This document shows positions 45,771 through 57,596 of a stretch of DNA of 64,000 nt, piece after piece. The first letter of the stretch is position 1. Each line of letters opens with the position of its first letter. The position numbers were made by a program, and so were the translations under genes. The DNA is taken from NCBI RefSeq assembly GCF_000003815.2, contig NC_049987.1, positions 593,473-657,472 of the forward strand, read 5' to 3'. The notes below the pieces were generated by a model that saw only the letters and a list, made by a program, of their open reading frames with translations, made no database searches and was not told the origin of the DNA. The stretch comes from Branchiostoma floridae. Its lineage: Eukaryota > Chordata > Leptocardii > Amphioxiformes > Branchiostomatidae.

Positions 45771-46019
45771 TCTTTTTTCATACTTTTAAAAGTTAATCTG
45801 TCTTCAGGATAATCTCTCAATACATGAGTCAGTACATTTGTGTATGAAGGTTCCCTCTGTATTACATATTTGGGGCATGTGGGGCTGTAAACACTCCCGG
45901 TAGTGTTTATCAGTTTTGATCTATTGAGGAAAAGTTTACACAGCAGGATCTTGAAATCAAATTCTCTAAGCATTTTCATTTTATAATCCTTTGAATTCGT
46001 TTTAATGCGCAGTCAAGTA

Positions 46020-47815
46020 TTTGGATCCTGGACATACTAGAGACTTTACTATAGACGGTTTTGTTAATGTTATGTTGATATTATGCGGCCAGGAAGCATT
46101 CAAGCAAGGCAAAACTTCCAAGTGGAAAGCACTGCGAAACAAAATACAGACAAGCATAAAGAGAAGAAAACAGTCTTTCTACAGTAACAATGTGGAGAAG
46201 CTTCGGAAGCAAGACCCAGAAAACTGGCACAGAAAAATCAAAACAATGGCCAACATGGGCAAAGCAAAGCCAACAATCCACATCGATGGCATCTCACCAG
46301 ACGAAACTAAAGCGACTGCAGACGCCATTAACAGCACCTTGAGTAAGATAACACAGGGATTACCTCCATTGGACTTGAGCCGCCTCCCCGTATTCCTCCC
46401 TTCATTCCAACCTCCGCAGGTGAACGTATGGGAGATGCGGCACAAACTACAAAATGTAAGCATCCAGAAGGCAACCGGCCCTGACAACATCTCCTGCCGC
46501 CTAATAAAAGAATTTGCGTTTGAGCTTAGCCAGCCGCTCACCGACATTCTAAACACATCGTTATCCGAGGGCCGTGTACCGTGTGAATGGCGAGAAGCGA
46601 CAGTTATCCCAGTACCTAAATCAAAACCTCCAACTGTGGATGAGCTAAGGCCTGTCTCACTAACGTCTGTACTAGCGAAGGTATGCGAAAGTTTCATCTC
46701 CACGTGGGCTATGTCGGACATCATCAATAACATAGACCCTAACCAGTTCGGCGGCTCACCAGGATCCTACATCAACTCAGTAAGGCCTCCGACCGAGCAG
46801 GGTCAATAAGCACTGTAGTCCTAACTGATTTCTCGAAGGCGTTTGATCGCGTAGACCATACCACCGCGATAACGAGACTACACGAGCTTGGCTGCAGACC
46901 GTCATTGTTACCCTGGATCTGTGACTTCCTATCTGGTAGGAAACAACGCGTATCCTACCAAAACGCTTACTCAGAGTGGGAAGTACTCACATGCGGTTTA
47001 CCTCAAGGCACAGTCTTGGCGCCCATCATCTTTATCGCCCTAATCAACAGCTCCACAAAGGACTCGAGGGCAGATAACTGTAAATTCGTAGACGACCTCA
47101 CCCTCGTAGAGAGCAGACTCATCCGCCAACCCTCCCTCCTACAAGACAACATAAACGCACTAGACCGGTGGACCACAGGAAGTTCAATGAAATTACACCC
47201 TGCGAAATGCAAGGCGATGCACGTCTTTTTCACTAGAACACCGCCCCCACTCCCACCTCTCCACATCAGCGGCCACGACCTCCAGATTGTGCGCGTTGCC
47301 AAGTTACTGGGAGTATGGGTACAGGCTGACCTGAAATGGGCCACACATGTCACTCACATCACCAAACAGAGCTCAAAGCACCTTTTCCTCTTAAGACAAC
47401 TAAAGAAGTTCCACCTCCCCCAGGAAGACCTTCTAGCAGTGTACACATGCTATGTTAGGCCGCTCCTCGAATACGCTGCATCCGCCTGGAGTCCATGTCT
47501 CACCAGTACCCAAGCGTCACAACTTGAGAACATACAACGTCGTGCGTGCCGCACAATTCTAGGCAAGCACTACTCCTCCTACTTAGAGGCCTGCCAACAA
47601 CTCAACCTCCCGACACTTGAGGCGAGACGGACCCTGTTATGTAGAAAGTTCGGACTCAGGACTGTTAAACTCTCCCCTCTACCGTGACTGGCTTCCACCG
47701 TCCCGTGGCGAGATCAGCGGCCGTCTTACCAGAACTTGTAATAACCTGAACCCTGTTCTCACTAGAACTGCCCGGTACCATAACACACGGGCACTTTAAG
47801 GCCTGTGACAATTTT
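46020..47815 (+). mobile_element. LINE reverse transcriptase, well preserved
   Basis: From about 46085: KWKALRNKIQTSIKRRKQSF (linker), VNVWEMRHKLQNVSIQKATG with PDNISCRLI, VPCEWREATVIPVPKSKPPT, and ELRPVSLTSVLAKVCESFI. After one frame change near 46770-46800 it continues VVLTDFSKAFDRVDHTTAIT, LTCGLPQGTVLAPIIFIALI, the catalytic KFVDDLTLVE (FVDD at 47085-47096), MKLHPAKCKAMHVFF, KLLGVWVQADLKWATHV and YVRPLLEYAASAWSPCL. Another frame change at about 47670 precedes NSPLYRDWLPPSRGEISGRL and a final HNTRAL. The order is that of CR1-like LINEs; the endonuclease is missing. Only two frame changes in 1.7 kb make it the youngest-looking LINE copy here. It sits just after the kinase exons. Confidence 0.92.
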
Positions 47816-50600
47816 GGTCGAACATGAAATTCGAACCACTGCGTGACCTTAGGTAACCCCGCCGGGCCGGAGCGTTTTTAGAACGGTCCAATGTCAGTAT
47901 CTAATGTTACATTGCGAAAACAGGAACTTACGATGTATGGGTTACACTAACTACTTTTTAAGACTTATTAATATTGAGTGTTAAAGATATTGATCTAGTA
48001 TTTATCAAATATCGACATAACTAGAGCGGTTAACAAAAGGGCACCCCCGCGAGAGCTGCAAGTGGTACAGTCCGAACATGGGTTCCGACCTCCCGGGGTG
48101 TGGAGTGGCGGGAAAATAGCGAGGCGCTCATACTTCAAGTAAACAGCAAAATAATGCTATAAATCTATATTTCTAGCCCAAAATAATAGTATGGCAGTTG
48201 ACTGATGCCTTATAAGGCTAACTGCTTGCGAAATTTCGCATTGATACAACAGCGATTTAACAGATACAGACATAAAACATTCATATTTTACCATCGGTTT
48301 ATGTTACGTACAGTCAAACATGTCTTACTTGGGCGCAGTTCTTGTAGGGTAAGTAGTGTTTCGTCGGCCCCTGCCCACATCAGGGCACCAGTTTTATTAC
48401 GAGTTTTGGGCAGATTTAGGTTCATTAAGCCTTAGACCTTCAGAAATCAGGTGGGTCTTCTTGCAATATCTTTGATTTCCGTGGCTGTATAGATATTTGT
48501 ACGAAAAATACCAAAAAATTGTCGAAAAATTCTGTTTTTGCCCCAAAATTGAGTCTTACCTAGGTATAGCGGCAAGATCCCCAGGCATATTAGATATCAC
48601 AGAGATATAATCTATTACTCCAGAAAATATGACTCAGTTAGACAATCATTTCATAGTGGGCACAGACCCATTTTAATAGCATCCCTATTTTTTACCAAAA
48701 AATGGTTTTTTAAACCCAAAATATTGAGGATCCACAATTTTCTTGTCATCATATTTTGAATATGGGTGAATTACGTTAACTGGCCAAAAATTGTTGAAAA
48801 CAGATGGTTACATCAAAAGTTATGGCCATATAACTGCTCGACTGAGAATCTACAGGTGTCACATGCCTTAAACTGCCTGTGCAGCAGCATCCCTTTCCTC
48901 GTCAGACTGCTAAATTCATCCTAGTACTGATGCAAAAGCACATCTGAATTCCGAACTGACCTGGTTGCTGCTCTTTACCCACTGCGTATGTACCTTAGTG
49001 CAATATGATGGAAAATCACGATTAATTGAATGTGCAATATTAGTTTTCAATCGAGTAATTCATTTATAGATATTTTAAACCTTGCTTCTTATATTAATGT
49101 GCTAGGAATTGTATCGTTTATATTGTATGAAGTGATAACTGTGCTGAATGTAATGCCATTACCTCAATTCAGCCGCAAGGCTGCGATTCGTATGACATGC
49201 TTGCCAAATAAACCATTATAACTTCAGATGACCTTTACTTTGTTAATGTTATGTCGATGTTATACTGAATTATTCAAGTTGTTATGGTAGAGAGCAAAGA
49301 TGTGATTTTTGATGAAAGGTTGGTGTGTATCAGTTGCATATGAAATAGGCAAATAGGTTTTGTACACAAGCCTCTACAGTTCATTTGAAAATGACGTTCA
49401 TCTATCAAAATTGTAATATCTGCATAATATTTGTCCTAGAAGGGTGTGGGTATGTCTTCCAGTTTCAATATGTAGTTGTGGCAGCTGGTCTTTGTCTAGT
49501 GGCTGCATTCCTGTTCTTCATTTTAACATTACTCTTCATTGTGTGTACAAAATCTATATGATATAATTTTTGACAGCTTCACCTTGTTGTTATCATGCCA
49601 TATATAATATATCTTTTAGAAACGTTTGAAAGTATGTCTTTTAAAACCTGTGTCTAACTATTTGAAATTCATTTGTATTTGTGCCATTGGAAAACTTCAT
49701 ATGCCAATATGATTATTCTGTATATATTATCATGTCCTAAAGTTGATAAACAGTTCCTAGCTTGAACATTTGTCATGTTTGTTTCTTGATATATAAAATA
49801 AACTTGCTTCGTGAATTGCAATGAAACTTATAAGCTTTGGAAGTTAAATGCATATATGTACACTCAGCAGAATAATCTTGTATCATCCCAAGCTTGTTAA
49901 AGTGACATCTATAGCATGAAACAGATTTGCTTAAAAGTCACCTCATTGTCAAATTGGTCTTGGGGGCATCTAAACAGTCCTGTTATAAAGAGTAAGGTTC
50001 AACATCTAGTTCTATTGAATATTCTCCAATCTCAGCCACAATATCAGTTACATGAATCCATATGTTTGTGAGGACAAGAACTCTTCAAATGTACGGCCAA
50101 ATATCATTTCTCAATGTAGCTTTTCATTATTTATAGATATGAAGAACATATGTCCACGTATGAAATGTAGTCCAGTATACATAAATGAGTTACTTTTTGC
50201 GTAGTCATTTTCATTTATGTAAATATGAGAACATTCTGTGTTTGTCGTTAAATCGTGGGTTTCTATTCCACTGCAGTTGACAATATTACTGTGTCTTGAG
50301 ACATACGGAATGCAATATTATCATATTGCCATATGAATTTGGCCAAACAGAGGCCCCCATTTCCTATAGTTTATCAGGCCGCAACCTCAAAAGTGTGAAG
50401 ACCTGTTTGCCACAAATAGCTGTGAAAGGACAATATGTCTGGATACTGTGCAGCTATCGGTGAAAGCAGGGTGCAGATGTGTGACATATAGGGGATGGGT
50501 TGGGGGTTTCCACAAAGTGAAGGTTCCCATTGTAAATGACCTCATTTGTACTGAGTTTCATTGTAAATCCCTGCATGTATATATTTCCATGTTGTTTTGT
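47816..50600. other. Long AT-rich gene-free stretch
   Basis: No coding frame of note. The tract has the look of 3' untranslated or intergenic DNA; AATAAA occurs near 49796. The segment 48470-48830 is rich in CCAAAAAATTG-like phrases (CCAAAAAATTG, CCAAAAAATGG, GGCCAAAAATTGTTG) and may be an old non-autonomous element, but I see no matching ends. Confidence 0.45.
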
Positions 50601-50604
50601 ATGT

Positions 50605-50870
50605 GCTCAAACAGGGTAAAAGCGGCGATGCAGTGACAGGGTGTTTGCCCCAGAACCCAGAAGTCCTGGGTTGGAATGTGTGGGCCCCCTGACTTGTGTC
50701 GTCACGTCGTGCCCTTGGGAAAGGCACTCCAGACCAATTTCGTCAATTCATTCTGGTGAAAATGAGTACCTAGCTTCGGTTAGGGACGTCTCTGGGATAG
50801 GACGTTAAATTGTCTGAGGACAGTCACACTTCGAGCACGTTTAACACACCACATTGAAGGGTGCTTCCCG
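50605..50870 (+). mobile_element. tRNA-derived SINE
   Basis: The head GGCGATGCAGTGACAGGGTG has the layout of an A box, and CCTGGGTTGGAATGTG, 35-40 bp downstream, matches a B box (GGTTCRANNCC) with two changes. A body with CCCTTGGGAAAGGCACTCCA follows, a phrase typical of widespread animal SINE bodies, and the sequence extends to about 50870. The 3' end and target duplication are not clear. It is inactive, with substitutions in both promoter boxes. Confidence 0.65.
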
Positions 50871-51700
50871 GTGTGAGTGGATGACATAAATCTGTAGATA
50901 ATAAATATGTAACTTGTACTGTTCAGTACAAACCTGGTATATTACGCCATGAAGCGCTTTACTAGGCATGCAATTCAAAACAAAAGAAAAGCAACACACA
51001 ACAAAACAAAAAGAGTGTACACTTCCGATCATCAATGTCCGGTAGGTGTTGCAATTATAGCAGACTGTCCATCATGTTATACGTCAAGATGAAATTTGCA
51101 TACTTATAGATCACATTTATTTCGTTACCTATTTGTCAATTTATTACAGTATATCATAGTATATCATGTTCAAGATGTTTTATCGGTACTAACTTTGCGT
51201 GACCTGGTTTTGAGGTTGAGTACATGGCATACTCTAATCATTTTCTTGTTTGTTAATATTCTTCCCCGGCACGGTGGAGCACTGAAGTTCGGCGAAATCT
51301 GGTTATCACTTCTCTGGAGGAAGACCGGCGGACTGGCCGACAATCCTGTGAATTACAACTTTCCAGGTGAAAGAAGAATTCTTCCCATAACAACTTGATT
51401 GTTATGTATGAGCAGGTTGTATCACTTGTATTGCTACAAATATACATGAGTTAACAATGCGGTTGAGGAGATATAAAGGTATCAATGAGAAAATGTTTGG
51501 ACCTGCTTTCACAATCCAAAAAGAATCCTAATGATTACGTTTTAGCGGTTGCATAGCAAGCGTGTAAGTCACTTAAGTCTATTGTAGTGTGAAGAAATTA
51601 AGAATGACAAATTTGTCTTAATGTCAATCATGGAAGGAATTAAGTTATGGTGTCAGGTGCTTATTAATGCTACACATGTGCTTTTTTTTTAAACATTTGT
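50871..51700. other. No gene seen
   Basis: AT-rich non-coding sequence; no repeats beyond short TATATCATAG duplications at 51151. Confidence 0.4.
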
Positions 51701-51709
51701 CGTGACCAA

Positions 51710-52040
51710 TCATGTTCCGTTACCAAATCGGACACTATAAATAACACGCTCAGTGTCCATGATTTTCATTCCGAGATGACAGAGCCAGACAATGCTAAAG
51801 AAGAATAAGTATTCTTTTCCTGTTTTGTACTGTTTGTCTTTTGCACTGAAACTTCTTGATGACCTATTTAAGGCGAAAAACAGTGTCTTACAGGTAAAAA
51901 CGGAAGTCTGCATTTTGTCCAGTGTCAGAATATCGATGTTTCCTTTCTGCAACACATTGCACATGGGCACGTACAAGAAAGTCACATTTCTTGTACCGTT
52001 TCATTTGTGAAACAATATATGAAATGACTCAACTTGGCTA
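51710..52040 (-). repeat. Dispersed repeat, inverted relative to 32.5 kb
   Basis: Read on the minus strand from 52036 it matches the repeat at 32500-32665. A minus-strand open frame of 91 residues crosses it but is not shared as protein with the other copy. A polypurine or TATA-like flank is not obvious. Confidence 0.75.
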
Positions 52041-52050
52041 TTTCTTGCAG

Positions 52051-52121
52051 CATGGAAGTCAACATGGACATGGGCGATAGTGGTGGCGGAGGTCAGCGGC
52101 TAGCCGCGCAGTGCTAGGAGA
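52051..52121 (+). other. Possible small exon
   Basis: Between TTTCTTGCAG and GTAAAG lies a block whose first ATG reads MEVNMDMGDSGGGGQRLAAQ and reaches a stop at 52110. Good splice sites suggest an exon of an unrecognised transcript, perhaps leading to the GC-rich block starting after TTTTTCTAAG at 52450. Confidence 0.3.
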
Positions 52122-52450
52122 GGTAAAGGTTGGTTCATTATGACATTTTATTTTTACCTGAACTAACATAAAGGTTTTTAAACTCCCTTTTAGGCATGTG
52201 TTATTGTTTGCGGTTCCTAATAGCCCATATTATTTAGTTACATTGAATGAAAGAAGCGTTCGTATAGTGACATTCCTTAATAATGGAGTTACTTATCGCG
52301 CAGTACAATTTTCAATGAGCTATAAAAAAAGATGAAATATCTTTGGATGGATTTGAATATTTCATGTACCAATGATGGTAAGTTTGACATTCGTATAATG
52401 TTACAACAAAACGCTAACCCGTATTCATTGTCATTTCGTCTTTTTCTAAG

Positions 52451-53020
52451 GAATGCAGAGTCTTTTTCTCCCGCTCCTTTGCCGCTGACCTTCGCCCCCC
52501 AATGGCTCTATTTTGGCCAGGCAGCGGGGGGCGGACGAGGTGGTGCTGGGAGAGGCCCTGGCCAGGCAGCGGCGGCCGGACGAGGTGGTGCTGGGAGAGG
52601 CCCTGGCCAGGCAGCGGCGGCCGGACGAGGTGGTGCTGGGAGAGGCCCTGGCCAGGCAGCGGCGGCCGGACGAGGTGGTGCTGGGAGAGGCCCAGTCCAG
52701 GCAGCGGCAGGCGGACGAGGTGGTGCTGGGAGCGGCCCAGTCCTGGCAGCGGCAGGCGGACGAGGTGGTGCTGGGAGCGGTCCAGTCCAGGCAGCGGCAG
52801 GCGGACGAGGTGGTGCTGGGAGCGGCCCAGTCCAGGCAGCGGCAGGCGGACGAGGTGGTGCTGAGAGCGGCCCAGTCCAGGCAGCGGCAGGCGGACGAGG
52901 TGGTGCTGGGAGTGGCCCTGGCCAGGCAGCGGCGGCCGGACGAGGTGGTGCTGGGAGAGGCCCAGTCCAGGCAGCGGCAGGCGGACGAGGTGGTGCTGGT
53001 AGCGGCCCTGGCCAGTGTCT
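52451..53020 (+). repeat. 45-bp GC-rich minisatellite, exact codon-multiple period
   Basis: Eleven units of exactly 45 bp (52516-53010) with no length variants. Two unit types exist: one with GGCGGCCGGACGAGG and GAGGCCCTGG, the other with GGCAGGCGGACGAGG and GCGGCCCAGTC. Since 45 is divisible by three, several frames on both strands stay open throughout, for example (DEVVLGEALARQRRP)n or (GQAAAAGRGGAGRGP)n. Preceded by TTTTTCTAAG, a plausible acceptor. It may be a repetitive coding exon or a simple minisatellite; I cannot tell which frame, if any, is used. Confidence 0.85.
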
Positions 53021-53898
53021 GCGCCAACTTTGACGTCCTATAACAGCCGAACGACGTATGCTAGGACTACGAAACTTCGTGACTTTTTCTAAAAAATTGT
53101 TGGCAACAATGCTGCGAAAAAAAATTTAGTTTGTAATTTTTCCTGTTGCCATGGCAACGGGTTTCTGACAAGCATATTTTACCAAATTTACTAATTTCAG
53201 TTTGAATTATGGGATTTCAAGGTTTTATTGCTAGACCAAACTTTTTTATCTATATCATTAACATCCTGTGTAATTTTAAGTTACATTTCTAATTAAATAT
53301 TCATAATTTATGCTAATTTGATGACGTCATGGGTCAAAATCCAAGATGGCGGACAATGACATTTTCAATGATAGATACATGTTATTTTTACTCAAATACC
53401 GTCAAAATCTTTTATTTTCTTACAAAACACAATTACTTGAACCTGTTTAGTCCAGTTTTATTGGGTTTTGGGGTTATATGTGGAAAAAATTGTATTTTAG
53501 AAAATTCAAGCTTGTCGATCCAAGATGGCGGACAAATGACGTCATTTTCTGACGTCATATAGGCGTCAGTGTCGTCGTCATTGGCAACAAAAGACTTGGC
53601 AGACTTAGACACCAATAATGTAACCTTTATTGTCATCGTTTTGTTTAATACCTGTATTAGTATAGCTGAAAATTCATATTTAGACGATTTTAGCCCAAAA
53701 TGACATTATGACGTCATGATTACGTCATTTTACGTCAAACAATACAAAAATTACAGAAAATATAAAGCTTTACTATTACATCATTCCCTTCAAATTTGGT
53801 GATCGTAACCCAAGCCGTTTTGAAATTACGAAGGGGGGGGGGTCAAAAGAGCCCCCCCCCGGTCCCAGATATACCAAAAAAGCCCGGTCTAGATAGGG
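53021..53898. mobile_element. piggyBac-type TTAA element 4, left end lost
   Basis: The right end is intact: GCCCGGTCTAGATAGGG then TTAA (53899-53902), with a G-run and a C-run just inside. The sequence is the reverse complement of element 3 through its whole length, but the first roughly 60 bp and the left TTAA are missing: homology begins at GCGCCAACTTTGACG right after the 45-bp array. It carries GTTGCCATGGCAAC (53145-53158, a perfect palindromic X-box), ATGACGTCAT (53321-53330) after TTTATGCTAATTTG, and CCAAGATGGCGG at 53341 and 53520. Confidence 0.88.
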
Positions 53899-53902
53899 TT
53901 AA

Positions 53903-54290
53903 ATGCAAACGCATTTGTCAACAACTATACAAACAACACTGAATGGGATGAATAACAGGGTCCTACAATACTTACATATGCAAAGTCAAGTAGTATTGCG
54001 ACACTATTTGTTAATCAGGACAAGTACATTCTGTTGGTCCCACGTGACCTAAGCAGCAGGGAATCTACACACTCACATATTCAGCACATATCCGGCATTC
54101 GTGGGGAACGCATCGGAAGACTGCAGGGAAAACAACGGGCAGACTACATCGACTGAAGGTGATTTGTGGTTTTATGTCGGATCGAACGTCGGGAAAATGT
54201 GACGTAACAATCCGACAGAAATCTTACGTAATCCCGTTTACAACCCAATGATAATCCGACTTCCCCGTGCACTGTGACTTGTTTTAGTGG
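53903..54290 (+). repeat. Duplicated segment, copy A
   Basis: About 390 bp similar to 56222-56600. Shared phrases include GCGACACTATTTG, AATCAGGACAAGTACA, CATTCGTGGGGAACGCATCG and CAACCCAATGATAATCCGAC. Each copy lies directly right of a TTAA element, but the elements are in opposite orientation and at different points, so the elements inserted independently. Confidence 0.88.
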
Positions 54291-55207
54291 ATCCTGATAA
54301 GATTAGCAATATTCATTCATTTATGCATGTATTCGTGTCTTCATTGATTAATGTGTTGATTTATTAGTTTATTTAGGTCTTGATTTATCAATCTATTCAA
54401 TTATTGTTTTATCAATTCATTCATGATCGATGTATTCATGTTTTAATGTTTGAATGTATTCATGTATTAATGTATTCATTCAGGGCGAGGCAGACAGAGG
54501 ACAGACAGCGGTCGGGGCCGTGGATACCTGACGTACATCGGGCCCGTGTCCCACTATTCGTTCTATTATGGTATCTAAAAGTTAATTAGAAAGTCTTTAC
54601 ATGTTTTGAATGCTCTATCTTATTCTGCAAGGGTGTTATTGTGCTTGATTTGAACATACAGCATAGTTGAGTGCAATTAGTAAGGTCACATGTTACTTTT
54701 AGAGATTGTTTGCATCTTGAAAAAAAAACATGTCACCACTAACGTTCAAAGTCCTCCTTCACAAAGAGCATTCATTTATATTACTTTGGATTAAATTAGT
54801 TAATTTATTTGTTCATATTACGTATTTCCGTAATGTTCATTTTTACTTATCATATTGTAATATTACGTTTATTCATATAAACATTTGCATGTAATAGATT
54901 GTACTTTCTTTTACTGTACTTAAGTTTTACAATAAAGCTCATATATCCGGGAAATGTGTCATGCTGACTTCATTGCAGTCTGATGAAATGTGCATTGTAT
55001 CTGTAGTCACATGACTCAAACATGATAAGTTGCAAAGAAATGACGTCATCATCTGAATGACAACCAAAAATATGTACAGTAGTATTGTCGTAACGACGTA
55101 GCATCTTATCCATGAAGTCCGCCGAAATCCTCTTCCGCTAGTCTTTTCCGTTAGTCACGAACCTGACAAATAAATCATATGCCCAGTATGAACAAAAAAC
55201 TTACTTC
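54291..55207. other. AT-rich, no gene; ATTCAT-rich simple sequence
   Basis: From 54310 to 54480 the sequence is built of ATTCATTTATGCATG, TATTCATGT and ATTAATGTATTCA variants, a degenerate simple repeat. No coding frame follows. Confidence 0.6.
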
Positions 55208-55211
55208 TTAA

Positions 55212-56157
55212 CCCTATTCAGACCGGGCTTTTTTGGTCATCCCTGGACCGGGGGGGGGGGCTTTTGAGGCCCTCCACTTCTAAGTCCTCTTACTCTTTAA
55301 CGACGTGCCGTAGGGCCACCAAATTTTTAGGACATGATATCGACATAATATCTGACATACATTTTACGTTTGACATTACGTTGACGTAAGATGACGTAAT
55401 AATGACGTCATCAATTTGATTATATTGGCCGGACCCATGAAAAAAGGGTATTCTCAGAAAACTTCAAGTTATACTACAAAAATGTAACAACAAGTGCAGA
55501 TAACAGAATAATAATGTTTATTACGACTTGTATTGCCAATAGCAACATCGATGACGTCATGATGACGTCATAAAATGACGTCATGCACATCTAAGATACG
55601 AGTTGGGCTCCGCCATATTATATCCACCACCTTGAATTTTTAAAACTACTTTTTTTGCAACAAATAATCACAAAGGGTAATGGAAATAGACTAAATTCAT
55701 TCATTTAGATGTTTTTTGATGAAAAAATACCAGGTAGTTACAAATTTTGAGGGATAATTAGCTTGTTATTCTTGATCTGGCCATACGGTCCGCCATCTTG
55801 GATTTTGGGCTGATGACGTCATCAAATTAGCATTTATGCATATATAATTATGAAAGATATGCTAAATAATATAAGATTTTATTTATGTAATAAAAAAGCA
55901 GTAATATAGCAAATAAATGTGAAAATTACATTGTTAGAACCAAAAATAGTGATTTTTGGCAAAACTGCCTGTCAACAAATGGTTGCCATGGCGACACGAA
56001 AAAATGGAAAATTTGTCAAAGTTTGTAAAATTGTTGCCAACAATATTTTAGGAAAACTCACCAAATTTGGTGGCTTTAGCGTAAGGCGTTCTGGCGTTAT
56101 AGGGCATCGAAGTTTGCGCGGGCCTCAAAAGCCCCCCCCCCCCCGGTCTGAATAGGG
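55212..56157. mobile_element. piggyBac-type TTAA element 3 (non-autonomous)
   Basis: A 946-bp element between TTAA at 55208-55211 and 56158-56161. Ends are inverted repeats starting CCCTATTCAGACCGG. Runs of G near the left end and C near the right end lie just inside, beside CTTTTGAGGCCC and GGGCCTCAAAAG. The interior has many TGACGTCA palindromes (for example 55413 area, 55551, 55564 and 55814-55821), CCGCCATCTTGG (55790-55801, reverse YY1-like) and GTTGCCATGGCGAC (55982-55995). It is non-coding and inverted relative to element 4. Confidence 0.92.
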
Positions 56158-56221
56158 TTAACTAGGTACATACAATATACTGGATCCAAAATTAAAACCT
56201 GACATACACAATTTGCACCTT

Positions 56222-56600
56222 GATTGAAGGCAAAATTATTTGTCAAGTACTATGAAAAAACACTGAACGGAATGAATAATATTGTCCTACATGTACTTAC
56301 ATATGCACGAATGTACGAATGCGAACGGTAATATTGCGACACTATTTGCTAATCAGGACAAGTACACTCTGTTGGTGCCACGTGACCTAAGCGGTAGGAA
56401 ACCGATACATAGCCGACATTCGTGGGGAACGCATCGGAAGACTGCAGGAAAAACAACGGGCGAACTCCATCGACTGAAGGTGATTTGTGTTTTTCTGTCG
56501 GACCCAACATCGGAAAAATGTGACGCAAAAATCCGACACAAATCTTACGTAATTCCGTTGACAACCCAATGATAATCCGACATCCCCGTGCACTGTGGTA
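56222..56600 (+). repeat. Duplicated segment, copy B
   Basis: Counterpart of 53903-54290. Both contain GTGACGTAACAATCCGACAG-like phrases (here GTGACGCAAAAATCCGACAC). Open frames crossing it on either strand are not conserved between copies, so it is probably not coding. Confidence 0.88.
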
Positions 56601-57590
56601 TGACGGAGATACAGTAAGCCAACTGTGCCGAATCGAGCATTAGAGAGGATAGCATGTGTGAAGCATATCATATGTGTGAACAGGACATGCATGGGTGGAT
56701 CCTACTACTTTGCCCAGACCAACTGCCTAGGGTGGCTTGCCAGTGCCCAGGGGACATATGTTCTTTATAATAGAGAAACTGATCACCATTCTACATATTT
56801 CAGGGCAAGTTGAAAAGCTACCGACTTATGGACAGAGGAGGACGTCGCCTTCAGTGTTATCAACGTGGCAATTATGTCCGAAATCTAGTGGAGAAGAAGA
56901 GCGAGCTGTGTGGTGACTCATGAACGCGGGGGTCATCATCTAAAACACTGATCTTATTACAATGGCTGATCTAGACAAATAGTAACAAATGACAGTAAAG
57001 GACATCACGGTGTTCAAAAGACCCAATATCGCAGTCGTAACACTGAATCGTCATGCACATTTGGAGGGAATTTTGGAACTGCAGCGTAACTACAGCACGT
57101 CAAAGCGTCAGAACCATGCCCGAGAAGAGTGTCAATGGTTCAAACAACCACATGGGAAGTCAAATTATCCAGACTCTTTTTATGGAAAACAATGGAAAAA
57201 AATCGGTAGGTTTAGCTATTAAATGTGTGATGATTGTGATTGTTGAGAAATGTCACACATTCACATTTACATTTATGAAATATTAGCTAGAACTGATAAT
57301 ATGTTTAGATCAATACATGATGCAACTGGCATGATATACCGATATTTTACTGCCCATAGATTTGCAAATTTTCACGGCGGTATACAGACTAGTCATCTGT
57401 GTGTGTGTTTTTCATTGTAATAAAGAAAATGTTGATATCAGTTTTGTAGATAATTTAAGAATTCTAACAGAAAGAGGATATGCCGTAAGCCCTGTTTTGT
57501 CAAATTTTATAGGGGCTACAGCTCGGTATGTTGTGCCAAGCATGGCATACCGTACCCTGTAGGCGCAACTCCTGTTTCAAGAGCAACCTA
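56601..57590. other. No confident gene
   Basis: Short frames only. The frame 56989-57222 looks protein-like (HLEGILELQRNYSTSKRQNH) and could be an upstream exon of the transposase that follows, but it contains no domain I recognise. Confidence 0.35.
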
Positions 57591-57596
57591 CAAACA

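Noticed and set aside
45728-45979. Minus-strand frame with YPEDRLTFKSMKKEF, looking like a kinase C-lobe end
   Set aside because: It lies opposite to the kinase exons, between them and a LINE, with no other kinase motif on that strand. Chance or a LINE tail is more likely.
52446-53027. Long minus-strand open frame through the 45-bp array
   Set aside because: Open frames on both strands follow automatically from a codon-multiple repeat without stop words, so this gives no evidence of coding.
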